44,118 nt of DNA, taken from positions 1-44,118 of the forward strand of contig JBQLZQ010000071.1 in the NCBI GenBank assembly GCA_052168355.1, given 5' to 3'. Position numbers and translations under genes: made by a program. Position 1 is the stretch's first letter, and each line of letters begins with the position of its first letter. Positions 16,333 through 24,620 of the stretch are shown here, piece after piece. Below the pieces are notes generated by a model. It made no database searches and was not told the origin of the DNA. It saw nothing but the letters and a program-made list of their open reading frames with translations. This DNA is from JBQLZQ01 sp052168355 (GTDB lineage: Bacteria > Pseudomonadota > Alphaproteobacteria > DSM-16000 > Inquilinaceae).

Positions 16333-16764
16333 ATGAATGTTGATGTGACATCCACGCTTCTCCCGCCGGATTACGTGCCGACCGAGGACGAACCGTTCAT
16401 GAATCCGCGGATGCGGGAATATTTTCGCAAGAAGTTGCTGAAATGGCGGGCGGAACTGCTGGTCGAATCGACCGACACGTTGCTCAGCCTCCAGGACGGC
16501 GGCATTCTGGAGCCCGATATCGCCGACCGTGCGTCGCGCGAGTCGGACCGGTCGCTGGAGCTGCGGACCCGCGACAGGGAACGGAAGCTGATCTCCAAGA
16601 TCGACGAGGCGCTGGAACGGATCGAGGCCGAGACGTACGGCTACTGCGAGGAAACCGGCGAGCCCATCGCCATCCGCCGCCTGGAGGCCCGCCCCACGGC
16701 GGTTCTCAGCCTCGAAGCCCAGGAGCGTCACGAGCGCCTGGAACGCACCCACCGCGACGAGTAG
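16333..16764 (+). CDS. dksA: RNA-polymerase-binding transcription factor DksA, Cys-poor form
   Basis: A 143-residue DksA/TraR protein. DksA enters the polymerase secondary channel and works with ppGpp. A coiled coil (about residues 28-100) leads to the C-terminal finger region YGYCEETGEPIAIRRLEARP. E. coli DksA has four zinc cysteines; here only one cysteine remains (YCEETG) and the second pair is replaced by LSLEAQ, so classical zinc binding is unlikely. This Cys-poor form is common in alphaproteobacteria. It may control flagellar and ribosomal genes. It is monocistronic, 168 bp after fliX. Confidence 0.92.
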   Translation: MNVDVTSTLLPPDYVPTEDEPFMNPRMREYFRKKLLKWRAELLVESTDTLLSLQDGGILEPDIADRASRESDRSLELRTRDRERKLISKIDEALERIEAETYGYCEETGEPIAIRRLEARPTAVLSLEAQERHERLERTHRDE

Positions 16765-16806
16765 AGGGCGGATGACGTTCCCGTTCGAACCGGTTCCGCT
16801 CGGGGA

Positions 16807-18162
16807 CTAAGCCGTGATCCGCTCGTTCGCCTGATTGTTGAGAGACAGGGGGTCCCCGTCCTGGTCGAGCTTGGCGGCCAGCTTGAGCTTCCGCGCGCCT
16901 TTCGGGGTATCGGTTTTCGGCGCCACGGCATTGCCGTCTAGATAATAGAGGCCGGCATCGATCGCGGCCTGGATCAGCCCGGCCGTACCGATGCCGTGGA
17001 CCATGGTGCGCAGACCCAGGGCAAAGGCGGTGTTGAGGCTGGTCATCGCCGCATCGTCAAAACTTTCCGCGCCGCTCGGCAGGGTGATCGAGACGCCGAA
17101 GGCCCCGATGCTGACCAATTCGCCTATGGCCATGCCGCCCGGCGGCATTTCCACGATAACGCCGTAGCCGTAGGGCAGGATCGACTCGATCGGATTGGCC
17201 AGCCGGCTGGCGGTGGTTTTCGGAGGAACCCCGGTGATTTCGAACATCACGTATTGGCGGTAGGCCTCCGGCATCTTCTGGCAAAGGGCGACAAAAGCAT
17301 CGCGGGTCGCCGGGACCTTGAGGGTGTAGAAGTTAACCGGGACGACGAACATCACCCGGTCGTTGACCTGAAGCAGGGTGTGCAGGTCGCGAATGGCGCA
17401 TCCCAGAAGGAAGCCGTCGATGTCGGCCAGCACCTTCACGACCTTGGGACCCTCGGCCAGGGAAAGCAGGTTCTCCAGAGGCTGCCGGCTGGATGTATCG
17501 TCGAGCAGGCAACGGTTCATCACAATGGTCTGCTTTCTTTGATCGCAGATCGGGCTGTAGATGACGTTGGCCTGCGCGAACAGGGCGTTGCGCCTGCGCT
17601 CGAACGTCTGTTCGGCGGTCTGCGTGATCTGCTCAAGCGACCTGGCGACCCTGTCGAGCACCGAGCTGTCGCCATCGTCGTCACCGGGAGTCAGTGCCGT
17701 GACGTGCTGCGCCACGTTCACGGAGGCCGCCTGGGGGACCTCCCGACGCAGCGCTGCCTTCAGCTCCTCGCTCATGCGCTGAACCAGGATCTTCGCCTGG
17801 GCGAGCGTGAGATCGGCAAAGCAGAGCACAAAGGTCTCGTTGTCGCGCCGCTCGAAGACGTCGTCGTCGCCCAGGTGCCGCCGGATGATCGCCTGCGCGA
17901 CTTCATAGGCGCGGTTAGCAACCCTGTCCCAGTCGGAGCCCAACTCAGCCCGAATACCGTTCAAGCCGAAAAGCTGAATGGCGCCGGTTGCCATCTCCTG
18001 GCCGTCTCTTTGGTTCAGAAGGGCCTTGGCGCGGTGCTCGAACGACTCCCGCCAGCGTTTCTGCCGTGCAGCGGAAACCTCGGGTTGCGGTTCGGGCCTG
18101 CCGCCGAACAGGGAGCGGGCCGCGTTACCGATGGATGTCAATGCGCGACGGATCATCTGCAT
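16807..18162 (-). CDS. Degenerate GGDEF/EAL-like protein
   Basis: A 451-residue protein that looks like a c-di-GMP protein that has lost its active sites. Residues ~85-150 (VFERRDNETFVLCFADLTLA) resemble the end of a GGDEF domain but lack GGDEF. Residues ~225-430 follow the fold of an EAL domain: YVMFEITGVPPKTTASRLAN aligns with the FEITE strand, and LRTMVHGIGTAGLIQAAIDAG with the late AEGV region, yet neither EAL nor the other metal-binding residues are visible. It is probably a protein-binding or regulatory relic. Start 18162 (MQMIRRAL) follows TTCAGGA; a longer frame to 18357 is less likely. Confidence 0.7.
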   Translation of the reverse strand: MQMIRRALTSIGNAARSLFGGRPEPQPEVSAARQKRWRESFEHRAKALLNQRDGQEMATGAIQLFGLNGIRAELGSDWDRVANRAYEVAQAIIRRHLGDDDVFERRDNETFVLCFADLTLAQAKILVQRMSEELKAALRREVPQAASVNVAQHVTALTPGDDDGDSSVLDRVARSLEQITQTAEQTFERRRNALFAQANVIYSPICDQRKQTIVMNRCLLDDTSSRQPLENLLSLAEGPKVVKVLADIDGFLLGCAIRDLHTLLQVNDRVMFVVPVNFYTLKVPATRDAFVALCQKMPEAYRQYVMFEITGVPPKTTASRLANPIESILPYGYGVIVEMPPGGMAIGELVSIGAFGVSITLPSGAESFDDAAMTSLNTAFALGLRTMVHGIGTAGLIQAAIDAGLYYLDGNAVAPKTDTPKGARKLKLAAKLDQDGDPLSLNNQANERITA

Positions 18163-18721
18163 GGTCCTGAACGGGGAAGGGAACGGGAAAAGTCGCCCGC
18201 CTCGATCCCTTCGTCGGTTGTGTTTCCGGACAGGCCAACACCCATCCGCCGTATCTGTCGTCCTCCAGGGGGCGCCATGAGGGCGTGGGGACGATCTTCG
18301 GGAGATAACGTTAACGAAGACATCCTTCGAAACGGTGAAGATCGGGGCCTTACCCAAACGTGCGAAAGAATGATCACAGGTCTTATAAAAATAATTAATC
18401 GTTTGTTACATAAGAATATTGTAGCGGGTAGCGGTTGTGCTTCAAGGTCGGCTGGGAGACCTGAGATCGACGCCTCGCCGGTCATGACCGGGATGGCTCC
18501 CATGCCGATCGCTCCGAGACGATGTCTGACTCCCAAGTCGACCGTTCATCGCCGGCGCACCGTCGGACCACCGCGGCCGGCGGGATCGGACGCGGTCCGG
18601 CCAAGGCGTACAGACGGATCGGCAGGAGCGGTTCCGGTCCCGACGGACCGGGGGCAGGGCCAAGGTCGAGCAGGATCCAATCGTCCGAGACCCACCGGAG
18701 CCCATCCTCCGGCATGCAGAA
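18163..18721. other. 559-bp spacer between the EAL-like gene and flgH
   Basis: Contains an AT-rich stretch (about 18350-18430) unlike the surrounding DNA, which is the likely promoter region of the EAL-like gene, and a CtrA-like site. A minus-strand open frame from 18760 to 18482 runs through the flgH terminator and shows no protein-like features, so I do not call it. Nothing else is evident. Confidence 0.6.
18395..18409 (+). promoter_or_regulatory. Candidate CtrA site upstream of the EAL-like gene
   Basis: TTAA, seven bases (TCGTTTG), then TTAC: one mismatch from the CtrA consensus TTAA-N7-TTAA. It lies in the AT-rich stretch some 230 bp upstream of the EAL-like gene's start. Confidence 0.35.
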
Positions 18722-18750
18722 AATGCGCGGGAGGAGGCCTCCCGCGCATT
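18716..18750 (-). terminator. Rho-independent terminator after flgH
   Basis: AATGCGCGGGAGG (18722-18734) pairs perfectly with CCTCCCGCGCATT (18738-18750), 13 bp around a 3-nt loop. On the minus strand the stem is followed by TTTTC. It starts about 20 bp after the flgH stop and ends the flgF-flgG-flgA-flgH operon. Confidence 0.9.
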
Positions 18751-18770
18751 CCTTCGCCATGCCAGCAGTA

Positions 18771-19532
18771 TCAGAACGGGAAGATGATGTCGTACAGCTG
18801 CTGGCCGTAGCGGGGCTGCTGGACGTCGGACAGGTGGCCCCGGCCGCCGTAGGAAATGCGGGCCTCGGCGATCTTCTCGTAGCTGATCGTGTTCTGGGAG
18901 GTGATGTCCTCCGGCCGGATGACCCCGGCGATGGCCAGTTCCCGGACCTCGAAATTGACCCGGACCTCCTGGCGGCCGGCGATTACCAGATTGCCGTTGG
19001 GCAGGATCTGGGTGACGATGCCGGCGACCTTGAGCTCGATCTTCTCGCCCCGCTCGATCTGCCCGTCGCCGCTGGACGACGAGGTGCTGCCCAGGCTGGC
19101 CAGGTTGTCGGGATCGACCTCGTCGGGCAGGATCGCCCCCAGCTTGCTCTCGAAGCCCAGCAGGGCCGGCAGCTGCGCGTCCTCGGAACTGTCGCGCGAG
19201 CGCTGGGTGCGGTTGTCGATGGAGGCCCGGTCGTCGATCTCGATCAGGACCGTCAGGATGTCGCCCACGGCGGCCGCCCGCTGATCGCGGAAAAAGGCGC
19301 GGGATCCCGCCTGCCATAGGGAATTGCCGTTCCGCTCGACCACCTGGGGCATGGGCATGGGCATGCGCACCGGCTCGGCGCCGGCCATGGTGGCCGGGTT
19401 CTCGACCGGGGTCAGTTCCGGTGCCTGGCCGATGTTGGCGATGCGGTCGGCGGCGCCGCAGGCGCTCAACGCGACGGTGCCGGCCAGGGCCAGGGCGATT
19501 TTGGCGGCGCGGGAAACGGGTATGCGAACCAT
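18771..19532 (-). CDS. flgH: Flagellar L-ring lipoprotein FlgH
   Basis: A 253-residue outer-membrane lipoprotein. A signal peptide ends with the lipobox LSAC (Cys at residue 25). The mature part has the FlgH hallmarks: NSLWQAGSRAFFRDQRAAAVGDILTVLIEI, later KLGAILPDEVDP, and the conserved end PEDITSQNTISYEKIAEARISYGGRG. It assembles the L ring around the distal rod. It is the last gene of the flgFGAH operon and is followed by a strong terminator. Confidence 0.96.
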   Translation of the reverse strand: MVRIPVSRAAKIALALAGTVALSACGAADRIANIGQAPELTPVENPATMAGAEPVRMPMPMPQVVERNGNSLWQAGSRAFFRDQRAAAVGDILTVLIEIDDRASIDNRTQRSRDSSEDAQLPALLGFESKLGAILPDEVDPDNLASLGSTSSSSGDGQIERGEKIELKVAGIVTQILPNGNLVIAGRQEVRVNFEVRELAIAGVIRPEDITSQNTISYEKIAEARISYGGRGHLSDVQQPRYGQQLYDIIFPF

Positions 19533-19578
19533 GGTTCTATCCTTCGGGTTTGGCCGAATTCTTGAGGCGGGGGCGGGT

Positions 19579-20538
19579 CTACCGGGCGCTGGCGACGCGG
19601 GACGCGAAAGCGACGGTGACGGCGTGATCGCCGGTCACCCGCGCTTCGACGGTGCGGTTGCTGTCGACATTGATGACCCGGATGATGTCGTCGCGGGCGC
19701 CGTCCTCCAGGGCCCGGCCTTTGGCCGTGACGGTCAGGGCGCCGCTGGAGAGGTGCATTTCCACGATGTCGCCGCGCGCCACGACCACGGGGGCGCTCAG
19801 ATCGTGCATGCGGATGGGCGTGTTGGGGGCGATGCCGCGCCGGGGGGTCATGCCGATCAGGTCTTCAGGGTCGGTCACCAGATCGGGGCCGTTGCGGTCG
19901 CCCGCCACCTCGATCCAGGCGATGTCGCGCGGGCCGATGACCGTGCCGGCGCGGATGTTGGCGGTCAGCACCGGCACGTCGGTCACCGGCAGGGCCCGCC
20001 CCGACACGGTGATCTGGGTCCGCGCGGGGCCTTCGGCCGGGGCGACGAGGCGGGCCGAAAAGCGGCCGCCATTGGGCTGGTAGACCAAATCCTCGACCGC
20101 CAGGGTGGCGGCGATGTCGGTGGGCAGGTGCAGCTCGGACCGCGGATCGTCCAGTTCGATCCGGATCCGATCGCCGGCGACCCGGCCTTCCAGGGACACG
20201 CGCACCGCATCGGCCAGGGTGTCGGCCGACAGCCGCGTGCTGCTGCGGGTCAGTTCCAGCCGGTCGTAAGGCGAGCGTGCCGTCCAGTCGATCTTGTAGG
20301 CCCGGGCGACGCGGGCCAGCCAACGGGCATCCAGAACCACGGTCCGCCCGGCCGCCGGCGCCTGGACGATGGCCACATCGGCCATGGCCGGCTCCAGCCC
20401 GTCGAACAGGTCGCCCAGGGTTACCTCGGCGCCGTCGACGACCGCGTGGGACCGCAGCGTGGCGCCTTGCGCGGCTTCGGCGGCCACGGCGGCGACAAAG
20501 CCGAGGGCGGCGATCAGCATGACGGAGATCTGTTTCAC
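19579..20538 (-). CDS. flgA: P-ring assembly chaperone FlgA
   Basis: A 319-residue periplasmic protein with a signal peptide (MKQISVMLIAALGFVAAVAA). The C-terminal half carries the SAF-type domain: VPVLTANIRAGTVIGPRDIAWIEV, then DLIGMTPRRGIAPNTPIRMHDLSAP and ARGDIVEM. FlgA helps FlgI assemble into the P ring. It is longer than E. coli FlgA (~220), with an extra N-terminal region. Start is 15 bp after flgG. Confidence 0.93.
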   Translation of the reverse strand: MKQISVMLIAALGFVAAVAAEAAQGATLRSHAVVDGAEVTLGDLFDGLEPAMADVAIVQAPAAGRTVVLDARWLARVARAYKIDWTARSPYDRLELTRSSTRLSADTLADAVRVSLEGRVAGDRIRIELDDPRSELHLPTDIAATLAVEDLVYQPNGGRFSARLVAPAEGPARTQITVSGRALPVTDVPVLTANIRAGTVIGPRDIAWIEVAGDRNGPDLVTDPEDLIGMTPRRGIAPNTPIRMHDLSAPVVVARGDIVEMHLSSGALTVTAKGRALEDGARDDIIRVINVDSNRTVEARVTGDHAVTVAFASRVASAR

Positions 20539-20553
20539 GGCGGCGGTCCTCCC

Positions 20554-21339
20554 TTACCTGAGGTTGCTGGCGGAACGCATCATCTCGTCGGTCGTCGTGA
20601 TGACCTTGGAGTTCATTTCATATGCGCGCTGGGCACTGATCAGCTGGGTGATCTCGCTGACGATGTTGACATTCGAGGTTTCCAGCATGCCCTGGCCCAC
20701 CCGGCCAAAGCCGGGGGACCCGGGCGTGCCCAGGATGACATCGCCCGAGGCCGGGGTTTCGGTCAGCAGGTTGTCGCCGATGGCCTCCAGACCGGCCTCG
20801 TTGGCGAAAGTGGCCAGCTCGAACTGGCCGGCGTTGAGGGGCTCGATCTCGCCGTCGACGGTCACCAGGATCTCGCCGCTTTCGTTGACCGCGATGCCGG
20901 TCGCATCCTCGGGGATGGCGTCGGGGCCGATCACCAGGAACCCGTCGGGGGTCACCACCTGGCCTTCGGGGTTGAGCTGGAACGAGCCGGCCCTGGTGTA
21001 GCCGATCTCGCCGCTGGGCAGCTCGATCTGGAAGAAGCCCTTGCCGTTGATGGCGACGTCCAGCGGGTTGTCGGTCACCTGCATGTTGCCCTGCTCGTGG
21101 ATCCGGTAGACCCCCGCGGCCTGGACGCCGGCGCCGACCTGGACGCCCGACGGGACGATGGTCCCGGCGTCCGAGGAGGTGGACCCGACCCGGCGCAGGT
21201 TCTGGTAGAGCAGGTCCTGGAATTCGGCCCGCTGGCGCTTGTAGCCGGTGGTGGTCATGTTGGCGATATTGTTGGAGATGACCTCCACGTTGAGCTGCTG
21301 GGCCAGCATGCCGGTGGCGCCGATGCTAAGGGATCGCAT
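20554..21339 (-). CDS. flgG: Distal rod protein FlgG
   Basis: A 261-residue FlgG. The N-terminus MRSLSIGATGMLAQQLNVEVISNNIANMTTTGYKRQRAEF contains the NNIAN rod signature, followed by FQDLLYQNLRRVG and GVQVGAGV. The C-terminus ETSNVNIVSEITQLISAQRAYEMNSKVITTTDEMM is typical. It builds the distal rod, and sits between flgF and flgA, 27 bp after flgF. Confidence 0.97.
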   Translation of the reverse strand: MRSLSIGATGMLAQQLNVEVISNNIANMTTTGYKRQRAEFQDLLYQNLRRVGSTSSDAGTIVPSGVQVGAGVQAAGVYRIHEQGNMQVTDNPLDVAINGKGFFQIELPSGEIGYTRAGSFQLNPEGQVVTPDGFLVIGPDAIPEDATGIAVNESGEILVTVDGEIEPLNAGQFELATFANEAGLEAIGDNLLTETPASGDVILGTPGSPGFGRVGQGMLETSNVNIVSEITQLISAQRAYEMNSKVITTTDEMMRSASNLR

Positions 21340-21366
21340 GGGTCAAGCTCCTCGAATTGCCTGGGA

Positions 21367-22104
21367 TCAGGCTTGGGTTTTGGCCAGCCGGCGGATCGCC
21401 GTCTGCTGACGTTCGTGTTCGGATTCCAGCATCTTCTGGGTCGACTGGTACTGCCGCATGATCTCGATCATGTGGGTCATTTCGGTGATCGGCTGGACGT
21501 TCGAGCCTTCGATCATGCCCTGAGCCAGGCTCGGGTTCTCGACGGCGACCGGGCGTTCGTTGGCGACGTACAGCCCGCCGCCAAGGGAGGTGAGACCAAG
21601 TTCGTTCTCAAAACGCACGACATTGAGCTGCGCGATAGGTCCGGCTTCGGTGCTGATCGCACCTGAGGCTGAGATCGTGATGTCCCGACTGCCCTGCGGG
21701 ATCGCGATCGGCTGGTTCTGGGTGTCCAGGACCGGCAGTCCGTTCATGTCGACAAGCCGGCCGCCGGCGTCGATCGCCAGATGTCCGTTGCGGGTGTACC
21801 GCGGGCCGCCGAACGTATCGACGACCAGGTAGCCCTCGCCTTTGATGCCGACGTCGAGCGGGTTGCCGGTGCGTTCCATGGGGCCCGCCCGCATATCCCG
21901 GACAACCGCCTGGTCCAGGACCATGCGGCTTTCCCGGCCCCGCGAGGGGCCGATGACGTCCGGTTCGGCCATATGCTCCTGGAACAGCATCTGCTGCGAC
22001 TTGAAGCCCGGCGTGTTGACATTGGCCATGTTGTTGGCCGCCACGGTGAGCTGGCGCCGGAGCACCATTTGGCGGGACAAACCAATGTAAAGCGTGTTTT
22101 CCAT
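21367..22104 (-). CDS. flgF: Proximal rod protein FlgF
   Basis: A 245-residue FlgF. Typical start MENTLYIGLSRQMVLRRQLT, then NNMANVNTPGFKSQ, and the C-terminus GSNVQPITEMTHMIEIMRQYQSTQKMLESEHER. The ATG at 22104 was chosen because it matches the family N-terminus; a longer frame to 22182 has no homology by eye. It opens the flgFGAH operon and is divergent from fliL across ~280 bp, where the promoters for both should lie. Confidence 0.95.
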   Translation of the reverse strand: MENTLYIGLSRQMVLRRQLTVAANNMANVNTPGFKSQQMLFQEHMAEPDVIGPSRGRESRMVLDQAVVRDMRAGPMERTGNPLDVGIKGEGYLVVDTFGGPRYTRNGHLAIDAGGRLVDMNGLPVLDTQNQPIAIPQGSRDITISASGAISTEAGPIAQLNVVRFENELGLTSLGGGLYVANERPVAVENPSLAQGMIEGSNVQPITEMTHMIEIMRQYQSTQKMLESEHERQQTAIRRLAKTQA

Positions 22105-22386
22105 CGGATCGGGATGCCTGATCGCTGTGTTGGGGGCCGCCTCGGCGACCGTCGACGCAACGGTATGCAGCCCCCGTGCCAAACCAGAGCTTTGAAAAAG
22201 ATCAGTAAAATCAATTTTGTACGGCGCGGATGCCGGGTTGTCGCGGCACCAAGGCGGCGATCATGGCAGGCTTTACCGGGCAGAAAATGCCGCCGGCCGT
22301 CGTGAGCCCGCGATGCAACCAGTTGTTAAGGGTCTTATCGATAGATTGGGCCCCGTCCGGAATATCCGAAAGACAGGAATACCCGC

Positions 22387-22908
22387 ATGTCCGCCAGCAC
22401 CATGGATGATGCTCTCGACGAGGTTGTCGGCCAGTTGCCGCGCCGCAAAATGAGCGGCAAGAAGCTCGTTCTGTTGGTCCTGCTGCCGCTGCTCATGCTG
22501 GCCGGCGTCGGCGGGGCCCTGGTGGTGACCGGGGCTTTGGATCCGCTGCTCAACCCCGATCCCGCCGTGGTCGAGGCCGAACCGGAGGCTCCGGTGGCCG
22601 GGCCCGGGTATTTCTATGAGTTGCCCGATATCATCGTGAACCTGAACACCGCCAACAGGCGTCAGAACTTCCTGAAGATCAGCGTCAGCCTGGAGTTGGC
22701 CGATCAGGAGAGCGTCGCCCAGCTGGAGCAGGTCCTGCCGCGCATCATCGACAATTTCCAGGTCTATCTCCGGGAACTGCGGCTGGAGGATCTGCGCGGG
22801 TCGGCCGGTCTCTACCGTCTGCGCGAAGAAATGTTGCGGCGCGTCAACGCCGCCGCTCACCCCGTTCCCGTCCGGGACGTGCTGTTCCGCGAAATGCTGG
22901 TCCAGTAG
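22387..22908 (+). CDS. fliL: Flagellar basal-body protein FliL
   Basis: A 173-residue inner-membrane protein: a short cytoplasmic N-terminus, one transmembrane helix (about residues 26-48, KKLVLLVLLPLLMLAGVGGA), a Pro/Glu-rich linker, and the periplasmic FliL domain (FYELPDIIVNLNTANRRQNFLKISVSLEL). FliL forms rings around stators. It is the first gene of the fliL-fliM-DUF6468-motE cluster; AGGAA lies upstream of the ATG. Confidence 0.93.
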   Translation: MSASTMDDALDEVVGQLPRRKMSGKKLVLLVLLPLLMLAGVGGALVVTGALDPLLNPDPAVVEAEPEAPVAGPGYFYELPDIIVNLNTANRRQNFLKISVSLELADQESVAQLEQVLPRIIDNFQVYLRELRLEDLRGSAGLYRLREEMLRRVNAAAHPVPVRDVLFREMLVQ

Positions 22909-22946
22909 GACCCGATGCCGAACCTGCCAGGAAAGCCGAACGCGAT

Positions 22947-24143
22947 ATGACCGACACTATCGCAGATCAGGACGACGACCAGGATCCGGCCGCCGAGATC
23001 GACACGGAGGATGACGTCTCCGAGGTTGATGCGGCCGCCGATGCGACGGATGACGGCGACCTGAGCGATACCGGCGCGGCCGATGGGGACGATCCCGGAG
23101 AGGCCGACGCCGCCGCCGAATGGGCGGCCATGATGGACGACGAGGAAGCCGACCCCGCGGTTTCCGGTTTCGCCAACCGGACCCTGGATCAGACCGAGAT
23201 CGACAGCCTGCTAGGCATCGATCCGGACGGCGAAGGTGGTGGCGACCAGTCGGGCATGATGGCGCTGGTCAACAGCGCCATGGTCAATTACGAGCGCCTG
23301 CCGATGCTTGAGGTCGTGTTCGACCGGCTGGTGCGCATGATGACGACCTCGCTGCGCAATTTCACCTCGGACAATGTCGAGGTCAGCCTCGACCAGATCA
23401 CGTCCATCCGCTTTGGCGACTACCTCAACTCCATTCCGCTGCCGGCGATGCTGTCGGTCTTCAAGGCCGAGGAGTGGGACAATTACGGGCTTTTGACCGT
23501 CGATAGCGCGCTGATCTACTCGATCGTCGACGTCCTGCTCGGCGGCCGGCGGGGCACCGCGGCCATGCGGATCGAGGGTCGCCCCTATACCACCATCGAG
23601 CGCAATCTGGTCGAACGCATGGTTCATGTCGTGCTGTCCGACCTCAGCGCGTCCTTCGATCCGCTTTCGCCGGTCAATTTCCGGTTTGACCGGCTTGAGA
23701 CCAATCCCCGCTTTGCCACCATCGTGCGGCCGGGCAACGCGGCGATGCTGGCCAAGCTGCGCATCGATATGGAGGATCGCGGCGGCCGGCTGGAATTGCT
23801 GATCCCCTACGGGACGCTGGAGCCGGTGCGCGAGATGCTGTTGCAGATGTTCATGGGCGAGAAGTTCGGCCGCGACAGTATTTGGGAAACCCATCTGGCG
23901 GCGGAGCTGTGGCAGACCGACGTAACCCTGGGGGCCGTGCTCGATGAAATCGCGCTGCCGCTGCGTGACGTTCTCAATTGGCAGGTCGGCACCCAGATCC
24001 TGCTGGAAACCCCGCCCGACGGCATGATCGAGTTGCGATGCGGCGATGCCTCCATGTTCCGTGCCCATATGGGCCGGCACAAGGGGAACATCGCCGCGCG
24101 AATTGAATCGGAGATACCCCGGGAAGGGGAAGGACCGCGATGA
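22947..24143 (+). CDS. fliM: Flagellar switch protein FliM with acidic N-terminal extension
   Basis: A 398-residue FliM, the C-ring subunit that receives phospho-CheY. The first ~75 residues are a very acidic extension (runs of Asp/Glu/Ala) not usual in FliM. The CheY-docking peptide then follows at residues ~80-90 (LDQTEIDSLLG), normally at the very N-terminus. The middle CheC-like domain and the C-terminal SPOA domain (about 310-385) are intact (LNWQVGTQILLETPPDGMIELRCG). The stop overlaps the next gene's start. Confidence 0.95.
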   Translation: MTDTIADQDDDQDPAAEIDTEDDVSEVDAAADATDDGDLSDTGAADGDDPGEADAAAEWAAMMDDEEADPAVSGFANRTLDQTEIDSLLGIDPDGEGGGDQSGMMALVNSAMVNYERLPMLEVVFDRLVRMMTTSLRNFTSDNVEVSLDQITSIRFGDYLNSIPLPAMLSVFKAEEWDNYGLLTVDSALIYSIVDVLLGGRRGTAAMRIEGRPYTTIERNLVERMVHVVLSDLSASFDPLSPVNFRFDRLETNPRFATIVRPGNAAMLAKLRIDMEDRGGRLELLIPYGTLEPVREMLLQMFMGEKFGRDSIWETHLAAELWQTDVTLGAVLDEIALPLRDVLNWQVGTQILLETPPDGMIELRCGDASMFRAHMGRHKGNIAARIESEIPREGEGPR

Positions 24144-24616
24144 TCGACGATTACGGACCGATCCTGGACATTCTGATCATCGTTCTGCTGATGGCGACGA
24201 TTGTCTATGCCGGCATCCTGAACCGCCGCCTGTCGCGCTTTCGCGATACCAAGGTGGAACTGGAGCGGGCGACCCGCAGCTTCGCCGAAGCCGCCGTCCG
24301 CGCCGACGCCGGCTTGCGCAGCCTGCGTGAAATCGCCGGGACGTCCGGACCGGGCCTGACCAAGGCCGTGGACCGGGCGCAGACCCTGCGCGAGGAACTG
24401 AGCTTTCTGGTCGAAACGGCCGAGGCCCTGGCCGTCCGGCTCGAAGGGGCCGCCCGTGGCGCGGGCGGGCCGGGTGCGGGCGCCCAGGCGCGGTCCAACG
24501 GCAAGGCCACGGCCGGGCAAACCGGGTCGGCCGAGGCAGACTCGGCGGTCATGTCCGACATCAACCGTCAGCGGGCCAGTCGCGAGCTGTTGAAAGCCCT
24601 GGAAAATTTGCGTTAA
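24140..24616 (+). CDS. DUF6468-type membrane protein of the flagellar cluster
   Basis: A 158-residue protein: an N-terminal transmembrane helix (about residues 8-26, ILDILIIVLLMATIVYAGIL), a long helical part (30-110) with coiled-coil character, and a Gly/Ala-rich tail. Proteins of this type are commonly encoded after fliM in alphaproteobacteria. Function is unknown; translational overlap with fliM (ATGA) and the MotE-like gene after it suggest a role near switch or stator. Confidence 0.78.
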   Translation: MIDDYGPILDILIIVLLMATIVYAGILNRRLSRFRDTKVELERATRSFAEAAVRADAGLRSLREIAGTSGPGLTKAVDRAQTLREELSFLVETAEALAVRLEGAARGAGGPGAGAQARSNGKATAGQTGSAEADSAVMSDINRQRASRELLKALENLR

Positions 24617-24620
24617 CGCC

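Noticed and set aside
18482..18760. 92-codon minus-strand frame after flgH
   Set aside because: The flgH terminator lies within its first codons and the product shows no recognisable domain or good ribosome site.
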